Shown in pieces: positions 8,650 through 16,949 of a stretch of 64,000 bases of DNA. The stretch is taken from contig NZ_CP121354.1 in the NCBI RefSeq assembly GCF_029674545.1, positions 5,341,001 to 5,405,000 of the forward strand, given 5' to 3'. Origin of the DNA: Mesorhizobium sp. WSM4904. GTDB lineage: Bacteria; Pseudomonadota; Alphaproteobacteria; Rhizobiales; Rhizobiaceae. The position numbers and the translations under genes are program-made. Below the pieces are notes generated by a model. That model was given only the letters and a program-made list of their open reading frames with translations, had not been told where the DNA came from and did not search any database. Each line of letters begins with the position of its first letter. The first letter of the stretch is position 1.

Positions 8650-8850
8650 CCTCCCTTCTCCCCTTGTGGGAGAAGGTGGCCGAGCGAAGCTCGGTCGGAT
8701 GAGGGGTGTTGGACGGATCGCTCCCTTGACGAGGTAGCAATCAAAATCTCTCCACTTTTAACACGCCTCGTTTCTTCCAGCACCCCTCATCCGTCTCGGC
8801 GCTATCGCGCCGATCCACCTTCTCCCACAAGGGGAGAAGGAGAGGCGCTT
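8650..8850. repeat. Inverted pair of palindromic repeats (family C)
   Basis: Two units of about 62-72 bp in opposite orientation (8650-8714 and 8778-8850) flank a 63-bp spacer and fill the whole gap between the TfoX-like and GST genes. Each unit has an outer CTTCTCC-CCTTGTGG-GAGAAGG hairpin, a variable inner hairpin, then CGGATGAGGGGTG. The inner hairpins differ (CCGAGC...GCTCGG versus TCGGCGC...GCGCCGA) yet both pair. No open frame. Confidence 0.75.
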
Positions 8851-9447
8851 TCACCCCGGCACGCAGCCCTTGAGCTCCGGAAACTTCTCATCGAAGCGCG
8901 CGGCCCAGCGGACCAGCCGGCCGCGACCCTTTTCCCACTGGCCGCCGAAACGCAACGCGAGATAGCCAAGGGTGGCGCGCAGCGCCATCTGGCCGGCGGT
9001 TATCTTCTTCGGCAGTTTCGGCGGGTTGGCGTTGAGGAGGTCGAGCGCGGTGGTGATCTTCGCCCATTGGCGGTCGAGCCAGGGCTGATAGACCATGGTG
9101 TCAGGGCGCGTGCGCCGCTCATAGACCATCGACAGCGCGCAGTCGCAGATGCCGTCGGCCAGCGCCTCCAGTACCTCGGCCTCGAGCCGCTTGTCGGGAT
9201 TGCGCGGGAACAGCGCGTTCTTCGACAGCCGGTTGAGATGCTGGGTGATGGCGCGGCTGTCATGCACCGTGCGGCCGTCCTCCAGCACCAGCACCGGGAT
9301 CTTGCCCAACGGATTGGCCGATATCAGCTGCGCCGGCTTGTCCTCCGTCTTGACCGGCACGAGGTCGACGGCGATGCCTGCATATTGAGCGGCCATACGG
9401 ACCTTCGAGCTGTAGGGTGACGCGGAGGCGTAGAGCAGCTTCGGCAT
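8851..9447 (-). CDS. Glutathione S-transferase family protein
   Basis: 198 residues. N-terminal thioredoxin fold with MPKLLYASASPYSSKVRM (candidate catalytic Ser in SPYSSK), the cis-Pro and glutathione-binding block NPLGKIPVLVLEDG (about 48-61) and VHDSRAITQHL, with Asp-Ser where Glu-Ser is usual. An all-helical C-terminal domain follows. Close to the YfcF/YibF-like and zeta-like bacterial groups. ATG 9447 gives the standard N terminus; the frame is open further upstream without a better start. Likely cytosolic detoxification; the substrate is unknown. It ends directly at the family C repeat. Confidence 0.88.
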   Translation of the reverse strand: MPKLLYASASPYSSKVRMAAQYAGIAVDLVPVKTEDKPAQLISANPLGKIPVLVLEDGRTVHDSRAITQHLNRLSKNALFPRNPDKRLEAEVLEALADGICDCALSMVYERRTRPDTMVYQPWLDRQWAKITTALDLLNANPPKLPKKITAGQMALRATLGYLALRFGGQWEKGRGRLVRWAARFDEKFPELKGCVPG

Positions 9448-9575
9448 TATCGGGGTTCCCAATTGTTTGCGCGCACTGTTGACCGAATGGGCTCCCGAGG
9501 GCAACGGCCAGCAGTAGTAAACAAGGCGGCCAATGTGCAGGGGAAACAAAGGCGACTGGCGAGGCCAGAAAGGAA

Positions 9576-9619
9576 AAAGCTCCCGGAAATTTGCCAAATG
9601 GCAAAGTTCCGGGAGCTTT
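9576..9619 (-). terminator. Long-armed terminator downstream of the histone-like gene
   Basis: A 20-bp inverted repeat (9576-9595 with 9600-9619) with a single mismatch, 4-nt loop and, on the minus strand, a run of five T after the stem. It lies about 110 nt past the stop of the histone-like gene and would also separate that transcript from the GST gene. Confidence 0.85.
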
Positions 9620-9726
9620 AGCAGGAGCGTCCGCTCCAACCTCGCCCGCTGTCACGCTAAACTGGCGAGAGGGGTACCTCGACGGCACCCGTCCTCACCT
9701 GTCGGTCCGCGAGCGAAGCTACGCGA

Positions 9727-10110
9727 TTACTTCTTGGCAGGCGCCTTCTTTGCCGGCGCCTTCTTCACCGCTGCCGTCGACTTGGCGGCGGCGGCCTTCA
9801 TCGGCGCCTTGGCGGCGGGTTTCGCCGCTGCCTTCGCGGCAGGCTTGGCGGCCGGCTTCTTGGCCGGAGCCTTGGCTGCTGCCTTGGCGGCGGGCTTAGC
9901 CGCGGCCTTCGCGGCCGGCTTCGCCGCGGCCTTCGCGGCCGGCTTTGCCGCGGCCTTCGCGGCGGGCTTTGCCGCTGCCTTGGCCGGAGCCTTGGCGGCT
10001 GCCTTCGGTGCTGCTGCCTTCTTCACTGCTGCAGGTTTCGCGGCAGCCTTCGGTGCCGCTTTCTTTGCCGGCGCTTTCGCCGCCGGCGCCTTGGTTGTCG
10101 TCTTTGCCAT
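9727..10110 (-). CDS. Histone H1-like Ala/Lys/Pro-rich DNA-binding protein
   Basis: 127 residues made almost wholly of Ala, Lys and Pro. After MAKTTTKAPAAK the sequence consists of degenerate AAAKPAAK octads (at least four in tandem, about residues 46-77) and KKAPAK variants. This is the C-terminal-tail-like composition of bacterial H1 homologues (Hc1/Hc2, AlgP), which bind and condense DNA without sequence specificity. ATG 10110 has AAGGGG upstream; an ATG at 10161 in the same frame lacks one. The underlying 24-bp DNA repeats make copy-number change by slippage likely. Single gene. Confidence 0.85.
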   Translation of the reverse strand: MAKTTTKAPAAKAPAKKAAPKAAAKPAAVKKAAAPKAAAKAPAKAAAKPAAKAAAKPAAKAAAKPAAKAAAKPAAKAAAKAPAKKPAAKPAAKAAAKPAAKAPMKAAAAKSTAAVKKAPAKKAPAKK

Positions 10111-10514
10111 GCGATGCCCCTTGCGTTTTGCCAAAGGTCGTGAGTGACCCGGCGTGCTCATGCATATCTGACTCGCGACTGTCTAGCCAGCGAAGCAACA
10201 CAATGATTTTCAGATATTGAATTTTGGTTACACAAGCTGTGCTGCCAAGCGCATCGACGCAAAAATCGTCAGCGAATCTTTGTTTGTCGAAGTGAAGTTC
10301 CACTGCCGAGAATTCGCCATGCTCTCTATCGCCGGTTCATCCAGACATATTCTCGTTGTGCAGAATGTCAAATGTGAGCGATCTGCTCATAATGGAAAGA
10401 GCGTGCCTAACCCCGCGCTTTATCTTGTCCAGAAGACATATCTACAGACTGGGGCACAGCAAAACGGAGCGAGAACGGCGGCATAGCTTGTCCACGGGAA
10501 AGTGAGTTTTCTGC
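10111..10514. other. Intergenic region without a supported gene
   Basis: About 400 bp of AT-richer sequence between the histone-like gene and the DinB-like gene. It must hold the promoter of the histone-like gene on the minus strand. A plus-strand frame (10217-10486) has no ribosome site and no recognisable product, so I do not call it. Confidence 0.5.
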
Positions 10515-11063
10515 TCACATCTTGGAGCCTGCCTCAGGCGTCGGCGGCCCGGACTGCGCCCGCAGGCGACGCGACGGTTCCGCCCGGTGCAGATGGACGG
10601 CATAAGTGTCCCAGGGCGGGGTGACCGCGATGTCGGCAAGCATGCGGCCGACCTCGCCGCGATGATAGCCGCCGTGCAGGACGACGTGGGTCAACATCTC
10701 CTGGCGGGTCATACGGCCCCTGTCACCGTCGGTGAAAGTGAAGGCGACCGGCTCCGCAAGCCATTGCTCCGAAACGGTTTCGGCATAGTCGAGATACCAG
10801 CGGTCGCTTTCCGCCATGGCGGCGCGCAGCTCGGCCGGCTCCGGCGTCTCCTCGGTGTTGTCGCTCGCATAGCGATGCGCGATACCCGTCAGGTGCGCGG
10901 CAAAAATCCGCGACACGACATGGATGTGGTTCATCAGCCTCAGCGCGGCGTGACATTCCTTAGCGTTGCGAGACGGATCCATCCCGACAAGCTTCCCCAG
11001 CAGTTCGTCATTCGCCCAGGCCTGATAGACAAGCAGGCTCTTCAGCAAGGTCCTGGCACTCAT
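10515..11063 (-). CDS. DinB family protein
   Basis: 182 residues, a four-helix-bundle DinB/YfiT-type (PF05163) protein. Family pattern: LLVYQAWANDELLGKL at the N terminus, an NHIH motif (about 45-48) and HGGYHRGEVGRML (about 128-140), which together supply the usual three metal-binding His. Members include mycothiol- or bacillithiol-dependent transferases and metal-dependent proteins of unknown reaction. Start at 11063 follows the family's N terminus; an ATG at 11078 adds five residues. Divergent from a TetR gene with 71 bp between them, so it may be that regulator's target. Confidence 0.85.
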   Translation of the reverse strand: MSARTLLKSLLVYQAWANDELLGKLVGMDPSRNAKECHAALRLMNHIHVVSRIFAAHLTGIAHRYASDNTEETPEPAELRAAMAESDRWYLDYAETVSEQWLAEPVAFTFTDGDRGRMTRQEMLTHVVLHGGYHRGEVGRMLADIAVTPPWDTYAVHLHRAEPSRRLRAQSGPPTPEAGSKM

Positions 11064-11134
11064 CTGTTCGGGCCCCATTTGCGTCGGAGTTAAATGTGAG
11101 TATCCTGTTTATATTCTCGGGAGACCCGGCCAGG

Positions 11135-11761
11135 ATGTCCACTCGCATTGCAAAGCCAGCCGCACGCATGCGCAAGGAGCCACGCCAGGCGCGCTCGGTC
11201 GCCACCGTCGAGGCAATTATCGAAGCAGGTGCTCGCGTTCTGTGCGAGACCGGCTGGGCGGGCTTCAGCACCAACAAGGTGGCCGAGGCCGCCGGTGTGA
11301 GCATCGGCTCGCTCTATCAATATTTCCCCGACAAGCTCGCCCTGGTCGACGCCATCCGACGCCGCCACTTCGATCATGTGCTGTCGGTCATCCGCGAAGC
11401 CGCGGCCGAGGAGAAGCCGCTCAGGCAGTTCGCGCGCGAGCTGGTGCGCGGCATGATCGCCGCGCACAGCATCCACCCGACGCTGCATCAGGTGCTGCTC
11501 GACGAAGCGCCGGGCGACCGCGGCTCGCGCGCCGCGCATGCCTCGTTCCAGACCCGCTATCTCGAGCACTATGCGGCGGCCGTGGCGCAATACCGCCGGC
11601 GCCGCAAGGATACCGAGACCATGGCGCGGGTGCTCTCCTCGGCGATCGAGGGCGTGATCCACAATGCGGCGCGCCGCAACATGCTCGACGCGCCGGAACT
11701 GCAGAAGCAGCTCGGCGAGATGATCTGCGCCTATCTTTCGGGTCAGGGCGCAAGGGCCTGA
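11135..11761 (+). CDS. TetR family transcriptional regulator
   Basis: 208 residues. The N-terminal basic segment (RMRKEPRQARS) precedes a TetR HTH: ATVEAIIEAGARVL and FSTNKVAEAAGVSIGSLYQYF (about 39-59), the recognition helix ending in the diagnostic YxYF. The C-terminal ligand domain is helical, with many His and Arg residues in its first half. ATG 11135 has GGGAG 11 nt upstream; the frame is open from 11096. It is divergent from the DinB-like gene and convergent with the FAD monooxygenase. The palindrome upstream of the monooxygenase (13395) is a possible target. Confidence 0.9.
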   Translation: MSTRIAKPAARMRKEPRQARSVATVEAIIEAGARVLCETGWAGFSTNKVAEAAGVSIGSLYQYFPDKLALVDAIRRRHFDHVLSVIREAAAEEKPLRQFARELVRGMIAAHSIHPTLHQVLLDEAPGDRGSRAAHASFQTRYLEHYAAAVAQYRRRRKDTETMARVLSSAIEGVIHNAARRNMLDAPELQKQLGEMICAYLSGQGARA

Positions 11762-11789
11762 CGATGGCAAGGGCCGGCGGTCGGCGCAA

Positions 11790-13337
11790 TCAACCCTGCC
11801 ACGTCGGTTCGCCGAACCAACGTGACGCAGCCCCGGAAGCTTCCTCATCGTCTGGAGTGTCCTCGCTGACCCAGGCAACGAAACCGTCGGGGCGCACCAG
11901 CACAGCGCTCAAACCCAGACGATCGCCGGCCTCGCCAGCAACATAGGCGATCCGTCCGCGCCATCGGCTTGCAAGCGCCCGAAGCGGCGCGCGAGAGTCG
12001 AAGTCCAGTAACAGACCTTTACCGGTACTGAGGAGGTCGCCGACCTTCGTCCCATCAGCCAGTTCGAAATCAGGAACGCTTCGGCCGACGAGCAGGTGGC
12101 TGCCGCCAAGATCATAGCGCAGCGCGACGCCCCACACGCGCTCGGCGAAATAGGTCGCGCCATCGCGGGTGTCGATGAGATCGCGGATGATGGCTTCGAG
12201 CGCACGCGTGCTGCGGGTCGGCCGCATCAGCGCGACTTGGGCGCGGGACCAGTCGAGAACCTGCACGCCCACCGGATGTCGCTCACTCGCATAGGTGTCG
12301 AGCAGGCCGGCCGAAGCGTCGCCGCGGATGGTGGCGGCAAGCTTCCATCCAAGATTCATCGCGTCGCCGAGCCCGAGGTTGAGCCCCTGGCCGCCCAATG
12401 GCGAATGGATGTGCGCTGCATCGCCCGCGAGCAGGACCCGTCCGTTGCGATACGTCGTCGCCTGATAGGCACGATCCGTCCAGGTGGTGCCAAGCCGAAG
12501 TTCGGTCACGGTGACGTCAGTGCCGGAAACGCGGCGCAGCACCGCCTGCACGTGCTCCAGCGTGAGCGGCAGGGCTCGGTGGGACGCGCCGCCATCGAAC
12601 TCGACCATCGCGATCGTCCCCGGCCGCGTATAGGTATACATGCCCGTCGGGGTGTAATGGCGGCCGTGGCGGAGCTTGTCCGGATCGGCCATCTCGACTT
12701 CGACGGAATAGCCGGTGAACTCCGGATCGGTACCGGTGAACTCGAAGCCGCCGGCCTTGCGCACCGTGCTGCGGCCGCCGTCGCAACCGACAAGCCAGCG
12801 GCCGCGGAAGGTCTCGGCACCGGCGCGAATGGCCACCTCGTTATCGGTTTGATCGAACGCCTCGACACCGAGGCCGCGCCTGATCTCGACACCCATCGCG
12901 TTTGCGCGAGCGGCCAACACGGCTTCAAGAGACTCCATCTCGACCGCCATGTTGGTGCCCGCCCGACTTGGCAGCCGATACTGCCACTTCAAGGTGTCGA
13001 TGTCGTCATGGTAGAACTGGATGCCAGCGAAATGGCCGGCTGGCCGACGCGTCTGTTGCATCCAGTGCGCGGCGGCGGCAACACCGCCGGCGCCATCTTT
13101 CGCAAGCCGCGGCGCGGCAACATCGTTCAGCAGCCCTCGGCGGTAGAAGGCTTCGATGGTAGGCGCCGAAAGGCCGCGCATCCCGAATGGAAGCCGCTTC
13201 AGCGGCGAGCGTGGATCCTGTGCCTGCTCCAGCACCAGCACCGAGAGATCGGCTAGGCGTAGCTCACAGGCAAGAAACAGGCCGACAGGGCCGGCGCCGG
13301 CAATGACAACATCATAGAGGGAGGGGTGGTTGTGCAT
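11790..13337 (-). CDS. FAD-dependent aromatic monooxygenase (PheA/TfdB family)
   Basis: 515 residues. Group A flavin hydroxylase with the FAD GxGxxG motif VIAGAGPVGLFLACEL (11-26), the DG motif (LVGCDGGRSTVRKAGG) and the GD motif (GRVLLAGDAAHIHSPLGGQGLNLG, about residue 310). It ends in the thioredoxin-like C-terminal domain of phenol hydroxylase-type enzymes (VPDFELADGTKV...GLLLDFDS). Such enzymes hydroxylate phenols or polyketide aromatics using NAD(P)H and O2; the substrate is not deducible. Start at 13337 has AAAGGAG 6 nt upstream. No pathway partners are adjacent, which suggests detoxification of an antibiotic or phenolic. Confidence 0.9.
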   Translation of the reverse strand: MHNHPSLYDVVIAGAGPVGLFLACELRLADLSVLVLEQAQDPRSPLKRLPFGMRGLSAPTIEAFYRRGLLNDVAAPRLAKDGAGGVAAAAHWMQQTRRPAGHFAGIQFYHDDIDTLKWQYRLPSRAGTNMAVEMESLEAVLAARANAMGVEIRRGLGVEAFDQTDNEVAIRAGAETFRGRWLVGCDGGRSTVRKAGGFEFTGTDPEFTGYSVEVEMADPDKLRHGRHYTPTGMYTYTRPGTIAMVEFDGGASHRALPLTLEHVQAVLRRVSGTDVTVTELRLGTTWTDRAYQATTYRNGRVLLAGDAAHIHSPLGGQGLNLGLGDAMNLGWKLAATIRGDASAGLLDTYASERHPVGVQVLDWSRAQVALMRPTRSTRALEAIIRDLIDTRDGATYFAERVWGVALRYDLGGSHLLVGRSVPDFELADGTKVGDLLSTGKGLLLDFDSRAPLRALASRWRGRIAYVAGEAGDRLGLSAVLVRPDGFVAWVSEDTPDDEEASGAASRWFGEPTWQG

Positions 13338-13394
13338 GAACTGCTCCTTTGTCGATGTTCGACCGGAGCGTTCCTCACTTTTGAGAACCACACG

Positions 13395-13431
13395 GACGAA
13401 CATTTGGACGCCAGGGCGTCCGATGTTCGTC
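13395..13431. promoter_or_regulatory. Near-perfect inverted repeat, probable operator of the monooxygenase gene
   Basis: Arms GACGAACATTTGGACGCC and GGCGTCCGATGTTCGTC (17-18 nt, one indel) around a 2-nt centre, starting 58 bp upstream of the monooxygenase start. The symmetry and size suit a dimeric repressor such as TetR or MarR type. Confidence 0.55.
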
Positions 13432-13615
13432 GTGGGGATCTCCTGCACGAGGCCAAAGACCAGAGCTTTCGTTACCGAAAGGACTTGGGCTTACCAGACC
13501 AAGTCTGCCTTTTCCGACATGGGCCATATAACGTTGCCCCGCTTGCTTCGCAACGCACACGGGTGCAACTGCGGCAATAAGGCTGTTTGTCCCAGTCTGG
13601 AAGCTTGGCCGACCT

Positions 13616-14068
13616 TTATCTGAGCACGCGGCAGCGACCGTTATAGACCATCCAGCGGTCGAAGCCCGAGACGCAGAACTCGACATTGTCGCCGATCGAG
13701 GCAAAGCCCTGCCCCTCCTCGATCAGGTACCAGATGGTGCGGTCGCGGCCGTCCGACAGGCTGACGGTGGCGCCGCAATAGTGGCGGCCGATCGGCCATT
13801 CGTCGCTGGCCGGCAAATAGCGGTGCTGGTGGATGCGATGGAAGTCGGCGATCGCGACATTGGGCAGATGCGGTACGTGCTTTACCTGATAGGCGAAGCG
13901 GTCGGTGATCTTGTTCAGCACCCAGGCCTCACCGCAGACGCTGCCGTCATCCTCGGTGTAGACGGAAAGATCGGCGGCATGCGCGGCCTGGGTGAAGCCA
14001 AGCGACGTGCCTAGCGGCGTCAAAAGCGAAATCAGCGCGGCAAGGGCGGAATGAGCGAAGCGAGTCAT
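13616..14068 (-). CDS. Exported protein of unknown function with four cysteines
   Basis: 150 residues with a signal peptide (SALAALISLLTPLGTSLG... cleavage near AAHA|AD, about 31-32). The mature domain of about 118 residues has four Cys (VCGEAW, HYCGATVSL, VEFCVSGF, GRCRVLR), which probably form two disulfides in the periplasm. Pattern elements are WVLNKITDRFAYQVKHVPHLP and DRWMVYNGRCR. I recognise it as a protein type seen in rhizobial genomes but cannot assign a family or activity. Monocistronic by spacing. Confidence 0.7.
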   Translation of the reverse strand: MTRFAHSALAALISLLTPLGTSLGFTQAAHAADLSVYTEDDGSVCGEAWVLNKITDRFAYQVKHVPHLPNVAIADFHRIHQHRYLPASDEWPIGRHYCGATVSLSDGRDRTIWYLIEEGQGFASIGDNVEFCVSGFDRWMVYNGRCRVLR

Positions 14069-14176
14069 GACAGCCTCTCAAGGTCGATTGCGCGCACTCT
14101 GCGGATTCGCTCGGCGGCGGTCAAGCGGTTGCGAAGACAATGGTTTCCGGAAAGCAACGGTCGCAGGGCGCGCTCG

Positions 14177-14539
14177 CTAACCCGCGCCGGCCAGCAGCAG
14201 CCCGCCGATGACTGCGACGTTGATAAGAAAGGCGTTGCGCAGCGCCTGCCGCTCCGGCTCCTCGGAGACCCAGAAGCGCAGCAGCATGAAGTTCGCCGCC
14301 AGCGTGAACAGGATGAGAGCGGCGGCGGCGAAAGGCACGGCAAGGCCGAACGCCAGCATCAGGCCGGCGATAATCTCGAGCGCGGAGCCGGCGGCGAGCA
14401 TGAGAGCGGGAGCCGGGAATTTCCGGCTCGCCAGATAAGTGCACATCGCCTCGAATTTCACAAAATGCTCGATGCCGGCGACGACGAACACGCCACCGAT
14501 AAGAAGCGCGCCTATCGCCTGGATGGTTGCAATGGGCAT
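14177..14539 (-). CDS. DoxX family membrane protein
   Basis: 120 residues, four predicted transmembrane helices (about 5-23, 45-64, 68-86, 103-119). The pattern GALLIGGVFVVAGIEHFVKF, then ALMLAAGSALEIIAGLMLAFG is typical of DoxX/SURF4-like proteins (PF07681), small quinone-related or redox membrane proteins of uncertain reaction. AGGAGG lies 6 nt before ATG 14539. It sits between an exported protein and a VOC gene on the same strand, without evidence of a shared transcript. Confidence 0.85.
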   Translation of the reverse strand: MPIATIQAIGALLIGGVFVVAGIEHFVKFEAMCTYLASRKFPAPALMLAAGSALEIIAGLMLAFGLAVPFAAAALILFTLAANFMLLRFWVSEEPERQALRNAFLINVAVIGGLLLAGAG

Positions 14540-14710
14540 ATCGGCCTCCTGTGGGCTTTCCCGCGGCTTAGAGTCCGTTTCGAAATTCGCTCCGGTGAGC
14601 CATATGGCGGTGGTTCGAGAACCGGCCTACGGCCGGAGCGCAGCGGACATTCAGGTCCGTGAGCACCGGAAGCGCAGATGGCCACCGGAGTAGAATTTCC
14701 AAACGGTCTC

Positions 14711-15133
14711 TCAGCCCTTCGGTATGAAAGCGGGGTTGTAAACGACCTCCCAAAGATGATCGTCGGGGTCCTGGAAATAGCCGGCGTAGCCGCCCCAGAA
14801 GGTCTTCTGCGCCGGCTTGACCACGCGCGCGCCGGCCTTGACGGCCTCGGCCATCACCGCATCGACTTCGGCCTCGTTCGCCACATTGTGGCCGACGGTG
14901 AGCTCGGTCGGGCTGCGGCCGCTCTGCGGCACCGTGGCGTCGTGGGCGATGCTCGAGCGCTCGAAGATGGCGAACTTCAAGCCGCCGGCGAGCTCGAAGA
15001 AGGCGACGGCGCCATGCTCGAATTCGCGGCCGATGATGCCTTCGGTCGGCAGGCCCAAGCCGTCGCGGTAGAATTTGAGCGATGCTTCCAGATCATCGAC
15101 GCCAAGCGTGATGACGGTGATGCGAGCTTTCAT
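14711..15133 (-). CDS. VOC (glyoxalase/bleomycin-resistance) family protein
   Basis: 140 residues with two beta-alpha-beta-beta-beta repeats: ITVITLGVDDLEASLKFYRDGLGLP, then FELAGGLKFAIFER, a second module AEVDAVMAEAVKAGARVVKPAQ, and the closing YAGYFQDPDDHLWEVVYNP, which carries the metal-binding Glu (WEV). The first metal ligand is not obvious. ATG 15133 has AAAGGAG 8 nt upstream. It is divergent from an AraC-type regulator gene (15315), whose product probably controls it; function unknown beyond the fold. Confidence 0.85.
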   Translation of the reverse strand: MKARITVITLGVDDLEASLKFYRDGLGLPTEGIIGREFEHGAVAFFELAGGLKFAIFERSSIAHDATVPQSGRSPTELTVGHNVANEAEVDAVMAEAVKAGARVVKPAQKTFWGGYAGYFQDPDDHLWEVVYNPAFIPKG

Positions 15134-15314
15134 TTCTCTCACTCCTTTCTATATTCGTGACCACGTCCGAGTACGAATGCGGCCTCATGGAAGCGCCTGA
15201 AGCGCCGTGACCTTGCATTCGTTTTGCCACGGATGAGGCGGCCGGCATTGAAGATTTCGGCCAAAATGGCAGACGTCGATCAGCCGGGGAATGCCGGAGC
15301 GGATCGGAGAAGAC

Positions 15315-16070
15315 ATGGAAGCGGTACTGGCCCAGTCCACCGGCTTCTTTCAGCAAAGGCCCGCTGCCGCGGGCCTGGCCAGCGCCTTCTGCGCGGTCTG
15401 GGTCCATCGCATGGCGGAGCAGGACGTTCCGCCGATCGTCATCACGCCGGACGCGACCATCGACCTGCAATGGATCGACGGCCGCTTTCGTATCGCCGGG
15501 CCGGACAAGGAGCCGCAGATCGAGAGACCGCCGGCCGGCTCGGTGATCGTCGGCTTCCGCTTCCGGCCAGGAGCCGCCGCCGGCTGGCTCGGCGTGCCGG
15601 CCGGCGAGATCGTCGGCGGCCGGCTCGACCTCGGTGAGCTCTGGGGCACGCGCTCCAGGCAACTGTCCGACCGCATCAAGGCCACGCCCGACCTCGCCGG
15701 CATGGTGCGGCAGCTGGAGAATATCGTCGGCGCGCATACCGAGGGGCACGATGCGCTCGATCCGTTGATGGGCAGAGCCTTCGAGGTCATCGATGAAGGC
15801 CTGCCGCCCGAGACGCCGCTGGTTCCCTTCCTGCAGCGCCACTTGCATATGAGCGAGCGGACGCTGCGCCGACGCTTCGAGGATGCTTTCGGCTATGGGC
15901 CGAAAACGCTCGATCGCATCCTGCGCTTCCATCGTTTCCGGCGCTTGCGCGAGAAGGCCGGCGACGCCTCGACAGCGGTGCTGGCGATCGAGGCCGGCTA
16001 TGCCGACCAGGCGCACCTGATCCGCGAGAGCCGGCGGCTGACCGGCATCACGCCGGGGGCGCTGGCATAG
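15315..16070 (+). CDS. AraC family transcriptional regulator (DUF6597-type N terminus)
   Basis: 251 residues. The N-terminal half (FCAVWVHRMAEQDVPPIVITPDATIDLQW) is the beta-rich sensor domain found in this AraC subgroup; the C-terminal half has two HTH motifs (MSERTLRRRFEDAFGYGPKTLDRILRFHRFRRL and ASTAVLAIEAGYADQAHLIRESRRLTGITPGAL). ATG 15315 has GGAG 5 nt upstream and is preferred to an ATG at 15291. It is divergent from the VOC gene with 181 bp between, where a CGAATGC...GCATTCG pair (15174, 15215) is visible. Confidence 0.87.
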   Translation: MEAVLAQSTGFFQQRPAAAGLASAFCAVWVHRMAEQDVPPIVITPDATIDLQWIDGRFRIAGPDKEPQIERPPAGSVIVGFRFRPGAAAGWLGVPAGEIVGGRLDLGELWGTRSRQLSDRIKATPDLAGMVRQLENIVGAHTEGHDALDPLMGRAFEVIDEGLPPETPLVPFLQRHLHMSERTLRRRFEDAFGYGPKTLDRILRFHRFRRLREKAGDASTAVLAIEAGYADQAHLIRESRRLTGITPGALA

Positions 16071-16094
16071 CTCAATCTTCGTCCGGTCGCGATC

Positions 16095-16943
16095 TTACTC
16101 ACCGGCCAGCCATTCGATCGTCCAGCGCGCGGGCTGTTCGACGGCAAGCGCTCCATGCAAGGCCGGCAGCAGCACCCGCAATTCCCCCTCCAGCGTGAAG
16201 GGTGGGTTGACAACCACCATGCCACTGCCGTCGAGGCTGGGTTCGTTCGAGGCCGGCCGGATCTCGAAGCCGATATCGAGCAGTTTCGGAATGCCGGTTT
16301 CCCGCAGCGCCGCGCGGAAGGCGGCGACCGCCTTGCGGTCCTTGATCGGATACCAGAGCGCGTAGATGCCGCCCGGCCAGCGGCGATGCGCCCGGCGCAG
16401 GTTCTCGACGAGACGGGGGAACTCGCCTTCCTCCTCAAAAGGCGGGTCGACGAGGACCAGGCCGCGCTTCTCCTTCGGCGGCAGATGCGCGCCGAGCGCC
16501 AGCCAACCGTCGAGCTCGATCACCCTTGTCTGGAAATCGCCGGCAAAGACGGCCTTGAGCCGCGCGGCGTCCTCGGGGTGCAATTCGATCGCCGTCAGCC
16601 GGTCCTGGTTGCGCAGGAGGCGCCTGACGACCAGCGGCGAGCCGGGATAGCGGCGGAGGCCACCGTCGGGATTTTCCGCGCGCACCGCATCCAGATAAGG
16701 CTGGAGGAGCGCCGCCGCCCGAGGCTCGAGGGCGTGCCCGAACAACCGGCCGATACCGTCCTGCCATTCGCCGGTCTTGCCGGCCTCCACCGAGGCGAGG
16801 TCGTAGCGGCCGATGCCGGCATGCGTGTCGATGACGCGAAAAGCCTTGTCCTTCTGCTTGAGGTACTCGACCAGCCGGCTGAGCACGGCATGCTTGACGA
16901 CGTCGGCGAAATTGCCGGCGTGATAGGCGTGGCGGTAGTTCAT
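16095..16943 (-). CDS. rlmJ: 23S rRNA (adenine(2030)-N6)-methyltransferase RlmJ
   Basis: 282 residues, full length. The N terminus MNYRHAYHAGNFADVVKHAVL is the RlmJ signature, followed by SAM-binding VIDTHAGIGRYDL and the catalytic N6-adenine motif DPPF (LVLVDPPFEEEGEF, about 166-179). It methylates A2030 of 23S rRNA and is dispensable in E. coli. Convergent with the AraC gene; the two stops lie 25 bp apart. Confidence 0.94.
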   Translation of the reverse strand: MNYRHAYHAGNFADVVKHAVLSRLVEYLKQKDKAFRVIDTHAGIGRYDLASVEAGKTGEWQDGIGRLFGHALEPRAAALLQPYLDAVRAENPDGGLRRYPGSPLVVRRLLRNQDRLTAIELHPEDAARLKAVFAGDFQTRVIELDGWLALGAHLPPKEKRGLVLVDPPFEEEGEFPRLVENLRRAHRRWPGGIYALWYPIKDRKAVAAFRAALRETGIPKLLDIGFEIRPASNEPSLDGSGMVVVNPPFTLEGELRVLLPALHGALAVEQPARWTIEWLAGE

Positions 16944-16949
16944 GTGCGC

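Noticed and set aside
8650..8850. Possible insertion sequence
   Set aside because: About 200 bp, no transposase, no target-site duplication that I can see; better explained as paired palindromic repeats.
9850..10000. Regular repeats that could suggest a CRISPR array
   Set aside because: They are in-frame codons for AAAKPAAK octads with no unique spacers and no cas genes.
10217..10486. 89-codon plus-strand frame in the histone-like/DinB gap
   Set aside because: Poor codon use, no ribosome site, and no hydrophobic or domain pattern.
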